A stretch of DNA of 26,272 bases from Acidimicrobiales bacterium (GCA_024641625.1 JAHECQ010000007.1:1-26272); one strand, 5' to 3'. Numbered from the stretch's first letter, positions 1-7,669 are shown. Notes: generated from the letters alone by a model not told the origin. Translations and numbers: made by a program.

Positions 1-36
1 CCGCGGCAGGAGGCGCAACCGCGGCAGGAGGCGCAA
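1..36. repeat. 18-bp tandem repeat, two exact copies
   Basis: The unit ccgcggcaggaggcgcaa occurs at 1-18 and 19-36 and a third copy begins at 37 before diverging. It lies inside the minus-strand gene and encodes VAPPAA. More copies may lie beyond the left edge. Confidence 0.85.
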
Positions 37-352
37 CCGCGGGTGGTTCGGCCACCGACGGCGCGGCCGCCGGTGTCGGAGCCGACGCAGCGGCCGGCGC
101 CGGGCTCGGCGCCGCGGCGACGGCCGCCATCGGGGTCTGGCCGGTCGAAAGCATCGGCTCCGTAGCCCGCAGCTCGACCCGGAAGTACGGGCGATATTCA
201 AAGCTGACTTCTTCGAGGCGGAAGATTCTGGCGTGCTCGACGCCGTCGTCGTTGCGCAACTGCTCCACGAACGCAACTGCGTCGTGGATGTCATCAGTTT
301 GGTGGTACCCCGGCTTGCCGTCGGTACCTCGGTAAATGACCATGTGCGACAC
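1..352 (-). CDS. Hypothetical protein with Ala/Pro/Val repeat tail (5' part, runs off left edge)
   Basis: Not recognised. The frame is open from a GTG at 352-350 to the window edge (about 117 codons). I chose this GTG because AAGGAG lies about seven bases upstream (near 360-366); an ATG three codons later (343) is too far from it. The first 65 or so residues look like a small folded domain, starting MSHMVIYRGTDGKPGYHQTD and rich in acidic and aromatic residues. After residue 70 the protein becomes Ala/Pro low complexity and, at the edge, an exact 18-bp repeat encoding VAPPAA. The tail suggests a flexible linker before a further domain that is not in the window. It is divergent from the HEAT-repeat gene. 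Function unknown. Confidence 0.6.
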   Translation of the reverse strand, partial: MSHMVIYRGTDGKPGYHQTDDIHDAVAFVEQLRNDDGVEHARIFRLEEVSFEYRPYFRVELRATEPMLSTGQTPMAAVAAAPSPAPAAASAPTPAAAPSVAEPPAVAPPAAVAPPAA

Positions 353-401
353 GGTGTGTCTCCTTGTCCTGCCCATCAGTACGGGCTTGTGTAGCAGGGC
401 G

Positions 402-429
402 TTGCCGCAGGTAGCAGCGCGACTAGCAT
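402..429 (+). promoter_or_regulatory. Putative promoter of the HEAT-repeat gene
   Basis: A -35-like TTGCCG (402-407) and a -10-like TAGCAT (424-429) are separated by 16 bp. The -10 ends ten bases before the GTG at 440, and no Shine-Dalgarno is present, so transcription would start at or just before the start codon. Inferred from sequence only. Confidence 0.4.
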
Positions 430-439
430 TCCACGTCTT

Positions 440-1072
440 GTGGCAAATCACCACCCCCCGCCCGATCTGACCGGCGTCAAGGCGGTGACCGAAGCCGGGT
501 ATCGGGGAGACACCGAGTTCGTGACCAGCGCGCTCGACGACCCCGATCCGCTCATGCGGCGCGCCGCGCTCGGCGCAGCACACCGCCTCGGACTTCTCGA
601 TGCTCCAACGTTCAGGCGGTTCCTGTGCGATCAGGAGGCCACGGTCCGCCGTCGAGCGGTCGAGCTGGCCGCCCGACACCGGTGGGAACCGACCCCACCC
701 GACGACATCGTTTCCCTGCTCATCGAACGGTGCGACGACGAATGGCGAGTTGCCGAGATGAGTGCTTTTGCCCTGGGCGAGCTGGGTGTCATCAACGATT
801 CCGTCGAGCAGACGCTTCGAGCGATGACGCTCGAACACACGGACGCACTCTGTCGTGAAGCAGCGGTAGCCGCGCTCGGATGTCTCGGCATCGGCCGAGC
901 AACCATCCTCGCCGCCTTGGATGACCGGGCCGCCGTGCGTCGCCGTGCGGTCATCGCGCTGGCACCCTTCGATGGCCCTGACGTCGACGCGGCCTTACGC
1001 CAGGCACTCCAGGATCGCGACTGGCAGGTTCGCCAAGCAGCCGAGGATCTTCTCACTCCGCCCGCCGACTGA
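440..1072 (+). CDS. HEAT-repeat (PBS-lyase type) scaffold protein
   Basis: 210 residues, starting at GTG. The protein is almost entirely tandem helical repeats of about 30 residues with the HEAT/PBS-lyase pattern: DPDPLMRRAALGAAHRLG, then VRRRAVELAARHR, REAAVAALGCLG, VRRRAVIALAP and WQVRQAAEDLL. Each has the conserved Asp/Pro turn, Arg pair and Ala-rich second helix. There is no signal peptide, membrane segment or catalytic motif, so it is probably a cytoplasmic protein-binding scaffold; the partner cannot be inferred. The start has no Shine-Dalgarno and looks leaderless. It converges on the mreB-like gene with nine bases between the stop codons. Family assignment is firm, role unknown. Confidence 0.85.
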   Translation: MANHHPPPDLTGVKAVTEAGYRGDTEFVTSALDDPDPLMRRAALGAAHRLGLLDAPTFRRFLCDQEATVRRRAVELAARHRWEPTPPDDIVSLLIERCDDEWRVAEMSAFALGELGVINDSVEQTLRAMTLEHTDALCREAAVAALGCLGIGRATILAALDDRAAVRRRAVIALAPFDGPDVDAALRQALQDRDWQVRQAAEDLLTPPAD

Positions 1073-1081
1073 GGCGCCGGC

Positions 1082-2092
1082 TCAGCGGCGTCCTCGGCTG
1101 GTCATGAACATCTCGCCCACCTCATCGAAGGATTCGATGCACTGGCCGGCGCCGAGCACGACGGACTCCAACGGCTGCTTGACCAAGGTGACCGGTACAT
1201 GGGTTGCGTCTGCGATGCGCGTGGCCATGCCACGCAGCATCCCACCACCGCCCACCAGGTGAATGCCGCGGATGATCAGATCCTGGGCCAGTTCCGGCGG
1301 GGCCGAGCCCAGGCAGGAGACCACGGAGTCGACCATGGCCGACACCGGTTCCTCGATGGCCTCGCGAACTTCGGGGCTGGTGAGCATCACCGTGCGAGGC
1401 AGGCCACTCATCAGCTCTCGGCCGCGGACCTCGGCCCCCCAGAGTTCATCGGTCGGGTGGGCCGAGCCGATGGCCAGCTTGATCTGTTCAGCGGTTTGCT
1501 CGCCGACGGCGATGCCGTGCTCTCGACGCACGAACACTTGCACAGCGGCATCGATGTCGAAGCTGCCCACGCGCACGGCCTCCAGGGCCACCACGCCACC
1601 CAGGGAGATGAGCGCCGTCTCGGTGGTGCCACCACCGATGTCGACCACCATGTTGCCAATGGGTTGATCGATCGGCAGACCAGCGCCGATGGCCGCGGCC
1701 ATGGGTTGCTCGAGCAGATGGGCCTCGGCCGCACCCGCCCGCCGGGCAGCCTCTCGAACTGCACGTTGCTCGACGGCGGTGATGGCAGAAGGCACGCAGA
1801 TGATGACGCGCGGTCGATTGAAACGCGACACGCCGGCGCGATGCAACACCAGACGAATCATTCGCTCGGTGATCTCGAAGTCGGTGATCGCTCCTTGACG
1901 GAGCGGCCGGACGGCCACGATGTGGCTCGGCGTCCGACCGATCATCTTTCGCGCCTCATGGCCGATGGCCAACACGTCACCTGAACGAGTGTTGAGCGCG
2001 ATGACGGTGGGCTCATTGAGAACAATGCCCTCGCCCCGCGCCCAGACCAACGTGTTCGCAGTGCCAAGGTCGATGGCCAAGTCGCGACTCAT
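1082..2092 (-). CDS. mreB: MreB/Mbl-family actin-like protein
   Basis: 336 residues, the normal MreB length, with the actin-fold nucleotide motifs in order: phosphate-1 DLGTANTLVW (residues 8-17), phosphate-2 VDIGGGTTE, and the adenosine motif VGGGGMLRG near the C-terminus, plus MreB-typical EPTVIAL and LEQPMAAAIGAGLP. MreB forms membrane-associated filaments that guide sidewall peptidoglycan synthesis. No mreC, mreD, pbp2 or rodA is nearby, unlike classical rod-shape clusters. Instead its ATG overlaps the moaE stop as ATGA (2089-2092), so translation is probably coupled to a molybdopterin gene. The terminal MFMTSRGRR is short and basic. It could also be a specialised MreB-like protein rather than the main cell-shape factor. 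Confidence 0.88.
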   Translation of the reverse strand: MSRDLAIDLGTANTLVWARGEGIVLNEPTVIALNTRSGDVLAIGHEARKMIGRTPSHIVAVRPLRQGAITDFEITERMIRLVLHRAGVSRFNRPRVIICVPSAITAVEQRAVREAARRAGAAEAHLLEQPMAAAIGAGLPIDQPIGNMVVDIGGGTTETALISLGGVVALEAVRVGSFDIDAAVQVFVRREHGIAVGEQTAEQIKLAIGSAHPTDELWGAEVRGRELMSGLPRTVMLTSPEVREAIEEPVSAMVDSVVSCLGSAPPELAQDLIIRGIHLVGGGGMLRGMATRIADATHVPVTLVKQPLESVVLGAGQCIESFDEVGEMFMTSRGRR

Positions 2093-2595
2093 GGTGCGGA
2101 TTGATCGCCCTTCGAGTCGAGATCGTGAGCGGCTTCGTCGATCTCAGCGATGTGCTGGGGCTCCAGTCCCCAGCTTTCGCCATCGGCCCAGGTTTCCTTC
2201 TTCCAGATCGGAACGGTGGCCTTGAGCGCGTCGATGGCAAATCGTGCGGCCTCGAAGGCATGGTCGCGATGGGGCGCAGACACCGCAGCAACCACCGCCG
2301 ACTCGGTGACCGGCACCAGTCCGATGCGATGGATCAGTGCCACCCGCTTGATGTCTGGCCAACGCGCACGGGCCTCGGCCACGAGAGCCTCGAGCCGCGG
2401 AATCACCTGTTCCTCGTAGGCCTCGTATTCGAGACGCGACACATCGGCACGCCCCCTCGAGTGGTCGCGGGCCGTTCCGCTGAACACCACCACAGCCCCG
2501 CACGAGGGGTGCACCACCCACGCCGACGCCTGATCGACGGGGAGCGAGCCCTCGATCAATGCGGTCCAGGTGTCTCCGGTGGTGGGTGAGCTCAC
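2089..2595 (-). CDS. moaE: Molybdopterin synthase large subunit MoaE
   Basis: 168 residues from GTG 2595. Signature segments are VVFSGTARDHSRG, LEYEAYEEQ, IHRIGLVPVTESAVVAAVSAPHRDHAFEA, and the catalytic-lysine segment LKATVPIWKKETW. MoaE pairs with thiocarboxylated MoaD to convert precursor Z (cPMP) to molybdopterin; no moaD is in the window. The frame stays open to a GTG at 2625, but I prefer 2595: TAGGCT (2608-2603) lies seven bases before it, which suits a leaderless transcript, and the shorter form matches family length better. It forms an operon with mreB through a four-base overlap and is divergent from the PDZ protein gene. Confidence 0.85.
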   Translation of the reverse strand: MSSPTTGDTWTALIEGSLPVDQASAWVVHPSCGAVVVFSGTARDHSRGRADVSRLEYEAYEEQVIPRLEALVAEARARWPDIKRVALIHRIGLVPVTESAVVAAVSAPHRDHAFEAARFAIDALKATVPIWKKETWADGESWGLEPQHIAEIDEAAHDLDSKGDQSAP

Positions 2596-2602
2596 CCGGT
2601 AG

Positions 2603-2608
2603 AGCCTA
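2603..2608 (-). promoter_or_regulatory. Putative -10 of moaE-mreB
   Basis: TAGGCT on the minus strand followed by seven bases and the GTG at 2595. No Shine-Dalgarno. Same spacing as several other starts in the window. Confidence 0.35.
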
Positions 2609-2672
2609 ATGGCGACACTGCGCACTAGCTTGGCCGACCTTGCCCCGACCCGCTGGACAACCCGCGGCGTTG

Positions 2673-2678
2673 TACTGT
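2673..2678 (+). promoter_or_regulatory. Putative -10 of the PDZ protein gene
   Basis: TACTGT preceded by TG and followed by eight bases to the GTG at 2687, with no Shine-Dalgarno. This position supports the internal GTG rather than the upstream ATG at 2609, which would overlap the moaE start region. Confidence 0.35.
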
Positions 2679-2686
2679 CTGGATTC

Positions 2687-3985
2687 GTGCACGAGGAAGA
2701 CGATCCCTCCGCCGGGGAGGAACCCGCGGTCTCGGGAGGGCCACCACCCGATCCGTCCGTTCGGGCATGGCGCCACCCGTCCGAGATCGCAGCTGCACAC
2801 GCTGCTGCTCTTCGGGACCTCCAGCCGCCTCCTTCGAGCCTCCGTGGTCAATTTTCGTTCCGATCGTTCGTCGCCGGCAGTGCCCTGGGAGCGGTGGCCA
2901 CCCTTGCGCTGTTGCTCTCGACGACATCACTGCTCGACGGCCGAGCCGAGAGCCGCGTGGAGTTCCGCACCGACACGCCCGCGGCAGCGGCCGACGACGC
3001 GTCGGACTCGAGCCCGTCGATCGCCACCGATGATGCGACGGGACCCGACGACGAGCGCGACGCCACCGTCGTCACGACGACCAGTCCGTCCTCCCCCGCC
3101 GATACCGAGGCTGACCGTTGGACTCGTCTGCCCGAACCCGAGGCAGGGGTCGTGAGCATCACACAGCTCGATGGCCACGAAGCCATCGCCACCGGCATCC
3201 TCGTCGACGGCAGGCTGCTCACCAGCTGGTCGGCCCTCGAAGGGGCCGAACGAGTGCTCATCCACCACGACGACGTCGTTCAAGAGGTTCTGGTTCGAGG
3301 CTCCGACGCGTTCGCCGACATCGCCGTCCTGATACCCGTCGACTCCGAGCCTCTGTCGATCGACCACGGTTTCGAGAGCGCGACCGAGGTTCCGCCGACC
3401 GACGCCCAGGTGCACCTCGTGGCCAGCGATGGCAAGCCCCAGCCGATCATCGTCGAAGGTCACATACTCGGCAGCGGTCAACGGGCAACCACCCGTAGCG
3501 GTTACACGATCCTCGGGGCCATGCACACCAGTGCCCGGGTCCCCGAGCTGGCTGCGGGCGCAGCCCTGCTCGACGATGGCGGCCGAGTGGTCGGCATGAT
3601 CATCGATGTCGAGGACTACCTCGCTGTTGCGGTCCCGATCGACCGTGTGCAACGCATTGCGGAATCGATCCTCGAGTCCGGGTGGCCGGATCTGGCATGG
3701 GTGGGGCTCAAGGGTGAGTCCTCCCAGGACGGCATCACTGTCACGGGCATCGAGCCCGAGGGACCGGCAGCCAAAGCCGGACTCCACGAGGGTGACCGCA
3801 TCACTCGCATCGGCAACAAGCAGGTCACCGACGTAGCCGAGCTCGTCAGCATCGTCCGAAGTACCGGACCGGGGGCGACCGTGCAGTTCGAGATCGTCAC
3901 CGACGAGACCACCTGGTCGGCTTACGTCGTGGTCGCGGCCCGCGAGCCTGTCGAGGCGGTCACCGGTGTCGCCCCGTCGAACTGA
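2687..3985 (+). CDS. Membrane-anchored HtrA-like protein with PDZ domain, predicted inactive protease
   Basis: 432 residues from GTG 2687. Order: a cytoplasmic N-terminus with a WRHPSEI motif (28-34), one membrane segment (about 62-84), an acidic Ser/Thr/Asp linker, a trypsin-fold domain (about 152-324) and a PDZ domain (about 339-419; GPAAKAGLHEGDRITRIGN). The layout matches HtrA/DegP-type proteases on the outside of the membrane. The Asp of the triad is present (FADIAVL, D211), but the catalytic His position reads LTSWSALEGAERV (Ser182 where HtrA has LTNxHVV), and the GNSGGP serine motif is replaced by LAAGAALLDDGGRVVG (Ala290). It is therefore likely a binding or sensing protein. An ATG at 2609 is also in frame but would overlap divergent moaE. 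Confidence 0.82.
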   Translation: MHEEDDPSAGEEPAVSGGPPPDPSVRAWRHPSEIAAAHAAALRDLQPPPSSLRGQFSFRSFVAGSALGAVATLALLLSTTSLLDGRAESRVEFRTDTPAAAADDASDSSPSIATDDATGPDDERDATVVTTTSPSSPADTEADRWTRLPEPEAGVVSITQLDGHEAIATGILVDGRLLTSWSALEGAERVLIHHDDVVQEVLVRGSDAFADIAVLIPVDSEPLSIDHGFESATEVPPTDAQVHLVASDGKPQPIIVEGHILGSGQRATTRSGYTILGAMHTSARVPELAAGAALLDDGGRVVGMIIDVEDYLAVAVPIDRVQRIAESILESGWPDLAWVGLKGESSQDGITVTGIEPEGPAAKAGLHEGDRITRIGNKQVTDVAELVSIVRSTGPGATVQFEIVTDETTWSAYVVVAAREPVEAVTGVAPSN

Positions 3986-4015
3986 AGGGTTCGGTCCGAC
4001 CGGAGCGGGTCCAGG

Positions 4016-5044
4016 TCAGGGCCGAGTCAGGCGTCGGGCAAGGGCGACGGACGCCGCGGCCACCCCGGCCAGTCCCAGACCGGCGACGCCCAACGCGACC
4101 TCTTGTCTGCGCTGGGCGCTCATGGCCCAGGATGGCGTCGGGGTGCTGATCACGTAGGTTTCCTCATTGGAGAACCGCGCCGTCCAACCAACGCTCCGCA
4201 GCCGGTCGTTGGCGATGACCCAGGGGTGTCGAACATAGGGTTCGATGCCTTCGGGCACGGGACGGATCCCCAAACGGCGGCCGATGCCGAGCAGTCGATC
4301 GTTCACCTTGACCGGCACGCGGACCTGGACACCACCGATCAGCTCCCGAAAAGCCTCGGGGCCGATCCAGCCATCGGGTGCGACGTTGTAGCTACCGACC
4401 AGACGCTCGACCGAGGCCAGAGCCAGCGCGCTCGCGAGATCGTCATGATGCAGGAACTGCACCGGAGGATCGGCCTGGTCGGGACGAACGGTGGTGGCCG
4501 CGCGAATTGCCGCCGCGACCCAACTGACACCGTTCTCCGAGACCGTGGTGGTCGGGCGGAGGACCGCGAGCTCCTGACCGTGGCGTTCGGCCCAATCGAT
4601 GGCCTGGCGCTCGAGAAGTTGTTTGGTCACGGCGAACTCGAGCTCGACGTTCGGCCGAAGAGGTTCGGACTCGGTGAGAGGCACAGGATTGTCGGCGTGT
4701 GCACCGTAGACGGTGGCCGAGGACAGCAACACCAGGTGCGGCACCCCGGCGGCCGAGGCGGCCGACAGCACGGCGTCGAGCAGACGCGACGCCGCCACCG
4801 CATCGCTACGTCGGGTGCCATCCTCGGCAAGGTGGATGACCGAATCGACGCCATCGAACAAATCCGTGGCCGCCTTGGACAGCAGATCGACCCGCCGGGT
4901 GACGACCCGCTCGTCGTCGACCGGTGTCGGCTGGGCCGCGCTGTCGAGGCCGATGATACGGGTCACGGCCTGATCGGCAATGAGCTGCTGCACCGTACGG
5001 CTGCCTACTGCACCGGCGGCCCCGGTGACCGCGATCGTCGTCAC
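4016..5044 (-). CDS. NAD(P)-dependent epimerase/dehydratase-like protein with C-terminal membrane anchor
   Basis: 342 residues from GTG 5044; the frame extends upstream to 5173, but that extension runs into the divergent gene and is basic low-complexity. It has an N-terminal Rossmann motif TGAAGAVG (7-14), the extended-SDR serine strand LLSSATVYG (106-114), and C-terminal substrate-domain features (HHDDLASAL, YNVAPDGW). The YxxxK active-site pair appears as F137-AVT-K141, so the catalytic tyrosine is replaced by Phe. After about residue 315 there is a hydrophobic helix VALGVAGLGLAGVAAASVAL followed by ARRLTRP, suggesting a membrane-tethered protein. It is divergent from the metalloprotease-family gene. 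The substrate is unknown, and loss of Tyr makes normal epimerase chemistry doubtful. Confidence 0.78.
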   Translation of the reverse strand: MTTIAVTGAAGAVGSRTVQQLIADQAVTRIIGLDSAAQPTPVDDERVVTRRVDLLSKAATDLFDGVDSVIHLAEDGTRRSDAVAASRLLDAVLSAASAAGVPHLVLLSSATVYGAHADNPVPLTESEPLRPNVELEFAVTKQLLERQAIDWAERHGQELAVLRPTTTVSENGVSWVAAAIRAATTVRPDQADPPVQFLHHDDLASALALASVERLVGSYNVAPDGWIGPEAFRELIGGVQVRVPVKVNDRLLGIGRRLGIRPVPEGIEPYVRHPWVIANDRLRSVGWTARFSNEETYVISTPTPSWAMSAQRRQEVALGVAGLGLAGVAAASVALARRLTRP

Positions 5045-5049
5045 CGTTC

Positions 5050-5056
5050 TACGATG
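5050..5056. promoter_or_regulatory. Shared divergent -10 elements of epimerase-like and metalloprotease-like genes
   Basis: Only 17 bp separate the two opposing GTG codons (5044 minus, 5062 plus). Plus-strand TACGAT (5050-5055) is six bases before GTG 5062. Minus-strand CATCGT (5056-5051) is six bases before GTG 5044. The two hexamers occupy the same seven base pairs, and neither gene has room for a leader or Shine-Dalgarno. Confidence 0.5.
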
Positions 5057-5061
5057 CCCTT

Positions 5062-6303
5062 GTGAGCAGCACCGATCCACCAGGAAATGGAAACTTTGGT
5101 TTCGGCGATTTGAACAGACTGTTCGCCGGCCTGGCCGGCGGCGACCCGTGGGCCCAGGCCGTCCAGATCGCACAGAGCGTCGCCACCTCCGGAGGCACTG
5201 AGCCCAACGTCGATCCAGTGGTTCGGATGGCGTACGAGGATCTTGCTCGGGTGGCCGACCTCCACGTCCGCCAGGCCCCCGGGCTTCGACTTCCCACCGA
5301 TACCTCGATCAAGCCGGTCACTCGCGCCGCGTGGGCAGAGACCAGCCTCTCGATCTACCGACCGTTCTTCGAGCGGTTCGGCGATGCCCTTGCGCGGCCG
5401 GCCGCCGAGCAGTTGGCTGTCAACGCCACCGACCCCGAACTGGCGAACGATCCCTTGGCCGCCATGTTCGGGCAGATGTTCCAGTCGATGAGCCCGATGC
5501 TGGTCGCCATCTCGGCCGGCTCGATGATCGGTCATCTCGGCCGGCTGGCCATCGGTCAGTACGACCTTCCCGTGCCTCGACCGACCAACGAGGTTCTCGT
5601 CGTCCCCGCCGGAGTCGACGCCGCAGCCCAGGCCTGGCACGTTCCCCTTCCCGAGATGCGCCTTTGGGCCCTGGTCCACGAACTGGTCGCCCATGCCATC
5701 TTGTCGGTGCCCCACGTTCGCGACCGACTCGATGCGCTGTTCATCGACTTCGCCACGGCCTTCCGCCTCGACTCTCCGGCGCTGGCCGAGCAGTTCGAGG
5801 GGATCACCGATCTCGCAAAGATCAGCGAGCTGGCCGAATCGTTCAACGACCCCGGTCGGTTGTTCGCGCTCATGCGCACGCCCATTCACGATCTCCTGGT
5901 GCCGCAACTCGAAGCGCTCATGGCCGTGGTACTGGGCGCGATCGACTACTTGATGGGTCGTGTCTGCTCGAATCTCATACCGAGCCATCTCGACATTCGC
6001 CAACACTTCGCTGACCGGGCCGATCGCTCGGATCCGGGCGATCGTTTCATGGAGCACCTGTTGGGCCTCGACATCACACTCGAGACCATCGAACGCGGAC
6101 GTCGTTTCGTGGCCGGTGTGGTCGACCGAATCGGCGACGACGGTCTGGTTCGGCTGTGGCAGGACGAGCTCGACCTTCCCACACCGGCCGAGGTCGATGC
6201 CCCGGGTCTCTGGGTCGCCCGCATCGGGCTCGATCCCGACTTGCCCGGTGGCACCATCATCGAGGTTCCGGACGACCTTTCCGGGCTCGACGAGCTCCCC
6301 TGA
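5062..6303 (+). CDS. Zincin_2/DUF2342 family protein (putative zinc metalloprotease, possibly degenerate)
   Basis: 413 residues, GTG start, leaderless. The arrangement is typical of the actinobacterial family annotated as zinc-dependent metalloprotease or coenzyme F420 biosynthesis-associated protein (DUF2342): a Gly-rich N-terminus, an all-helical body, and a central helix EMRLWALVHELVAHAI. The zinc motif is expected to be HExxH but here reads H206-E-L-V-A-H211, with the second His one residue late, so zinc binding may be altered or lost. No signal peptide or membrane segment is evident, so it is probably cytoplasmic. The last 47 bases overlap the convergent MFS gene. Family fairly secure, activity uncertain; no F420 gene is nearby. 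Confidence 0.75.
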   Translation: MSSTDPPGNGNFGFGDLNRLFAGLAGGDPWAQAVQIAQSVATSGGTEPNVDPVVRMAYEDLARVADLHVRQAPGLRLPTDTSIKPVTRAAWAETSLSIYRPFFERFGDALARPAAEQLAVNATDPELANDPLAAMFGQMFQSMSPMLVAISAGSMIGHLGRLAIGQYDLPVPRPTNEVLVVPAGVDAAAQAWHVPLPEMRLWALVHELVAHAILSVPHVRDRLDALFIDFATAFRLDSPALAEQFEGITDLAKISELAESFNDPGRLFALMRTPIHDLLVPQLEALMAVVLGAIDYLMGRVCSNLIPSHLDIRQHFADRADRSDPGDRFMEHLLGLDITLETIERGRRFVAGVVDRIGDDGLVRLWQDELDLPTPAEVDAPGLWVARIGLDPDLPGGTIIEVPDDLSGLDELP

Positions 6304-7633
6304 CCACTGCCGTCGGCACCCGACCCGACGGTTTGCTCAACCGTGGGGTCACATCGCGTCCGAGCCAATAGCTTCCAGCGGCGAACGCCGCGGTGACAGC
6401 CAGGATGATGTACCCGAGTCGAGCCGGAATGCGCAACACCACCGGAACCAGCGCCCCCACCACCCAAGCGAGCTGAAACTTCGATTCGAAGCGGCCGAAA
6501 AAGCGGCCGAGATTCGTCCGGGTGGCATCGCGCTGGACGATGGCATCGAAGGACTGCTTTCCCGCCTGAGCGGCGATGGCAGCGGCGGCGGCGATCAGCA
6601 TCGCTCCCACGAGGCCACCGGCAACGCCCGCCAACACACCGACGATCGCCACCACACCGAGGGCACCGACGAGGATTCTCTCTTCGGCAATGTGGCGTCG
6701 GAGACTAGGGGACGCGATAGCGCCTGCCAGGCCGCCCACCCCGGTGGCCAGCAGCACCAGGCCGAAGTGCCACACCGGGACACCTCCGGTTGTGAGATTG
6801 ATCTGAGCCGAGCCGAGGGCCTCGCGAACATGGTGGCCGATCTCCACACCGACGCCCGTCGGCCCCGGGTCGATGCCGCCACGGAGGTTGAACGCCAACA
6901 ACATCGTGAGGAATCCCACGACCGCCCGCAGGTAGCCCATGGCCGAACCGGCAAGCAGGATCCCGGCGCTCCTCACTTCGGCCCGCTCTTCGGGACCGGC
7001 CGGCTCGGCCGCGACCTGAGTGGCGGGAATCCTGAAACCCAGCAATCCGGCAGCGACGAACGCTATCGAAGCCAGACCGAGCGTCCAGGGCGAGCCACCA
7101 ACTTTCAGCAGGACCACGCCCGGAACACCGGCAACACCGGCCGCGATGGAGGAAATGATGGACAACCGAGAGTTCGCTCGGACCAAGCCGGTCTGATCGG
7201 TGACCATGGCCGGAACCAGTGCGCTCTTGGCGATGTGATGGGTCTTTCCCATCACCAACATCGAGAAGGCCAGAGGGAACAGCAGCAGACTGTCGACGTT
7301 GAAGGCCATTGCGACGGCGAGCATCGCCCGAGCGAACGAGGCGGCGATCAGCACGAATCGGTGCCCACCTGTGATCCGGTCCATCGCCGGACCAACCCAC
7401 GGGGCGACAACGCCGAAGGGGGCAACGGTGAGCAGGAGGTAGAGCGCCACCCGCCAACGGGCGTCGTTCGGGTCGATCGAGAAGAACAACGAATCAGCCA
7501 ACGCCACAGCAACCAACGCATCGCCGGCGGTGGCCATACCGTGCGTCCGCGCCAGTCGAGCGAAGCCCGTCACGCGGAAAGCGGCCGCGCCCTTCGATTT
7601 CTTCGTTCCGACCTCGGTCCGAGGGACGCTCAC
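6257..7633 (-). CDS. MFS transporter
   Basis: 458 residues from GTG 7633, with about twelve hydrophobic segments in two halves and a hydrophilic segment near the middle (TQVAAEPAGPEERAEVRS). The loop after segment 2 has the MFS-type pattern GPAMDRITGGHR. The segments VVAPWVGPAMDRI and GVPGVVLLKVGG are Gly/Pro-rich as in drug/efflux-type MFS permeases, and there is a basic C-terminal tail (ARRARKGRPEPR). The substrate cannot be predicted. TACTCT ends six bases before the start, so the gene appears to have its own leaderless promoter although regX3 lies 36 bp upstream on the same strand. Its 3' end overlaps the convergent metalloprotease-family gene by 47 bp. Confidence 0.85.
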   Translation of the reverse strand: MSVPRTEVGTKKSKGAAAFRVTGFARLARTHGMATAGDALVAVALADSLFFSIDPNDARWRVALYLLLTVAPFGVVAPWVGPAMDRITGGHRFVLIAASFARAMLAVAMAFNVDSLLLFPLAFSMLVMGKTHHIAKSALVPAMVTDQTGLVRANSRLSIISSIAAGVAGVPGVVLLKVGGSPWTLGLASIAFVAAGLLGFRIPATQVAAEPAGPEERAEVRSAGILLAGSAMGYLRAVVGFLTMLLAFNLRGGIDPGPTGVGVEIGHHVREALGSAQINLTTGGVPVWHFGLVLLATGVGGLAGAIASPSLRRHIAEERILVGALGVVAIVGVLAGVAGGLVGAMLIAAAAAIAAQAGKQSFDAIVQRDATRTNLGRFFGRFESKFQLAWVVGALVPVVLRIPARLGYIILAVTAAFAAGSYWLGRDVTPRLSKPSGRVPTAVVRGARRARKGRPEPR

Positions 7634-7639
7634 CTTCGA

Positions 7640-7645
7640 AGAGTA
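7640..7645 (-). promoter_or_regulatory. Putative -10 of the MFS gene
   Basis: TACTCT on the minus strand, then TCGAAG and the GTG at 7633. No Shine-Dalgarno. It indicates a transcript independent of the upstream regX3-like gene. Confidence 0.4.
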
Positions 7646-7669
7646 CTCATGCCGGCCGGCGACGCCGGT

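Noticed and set aside
2609..2686. N-terminal extension of the PDZ protein from ATG 2609
   Set aside because: It would overlap the start of divergent moaE, has no Shine-Dalgarno, and GTG 2687 has a well placed -10.
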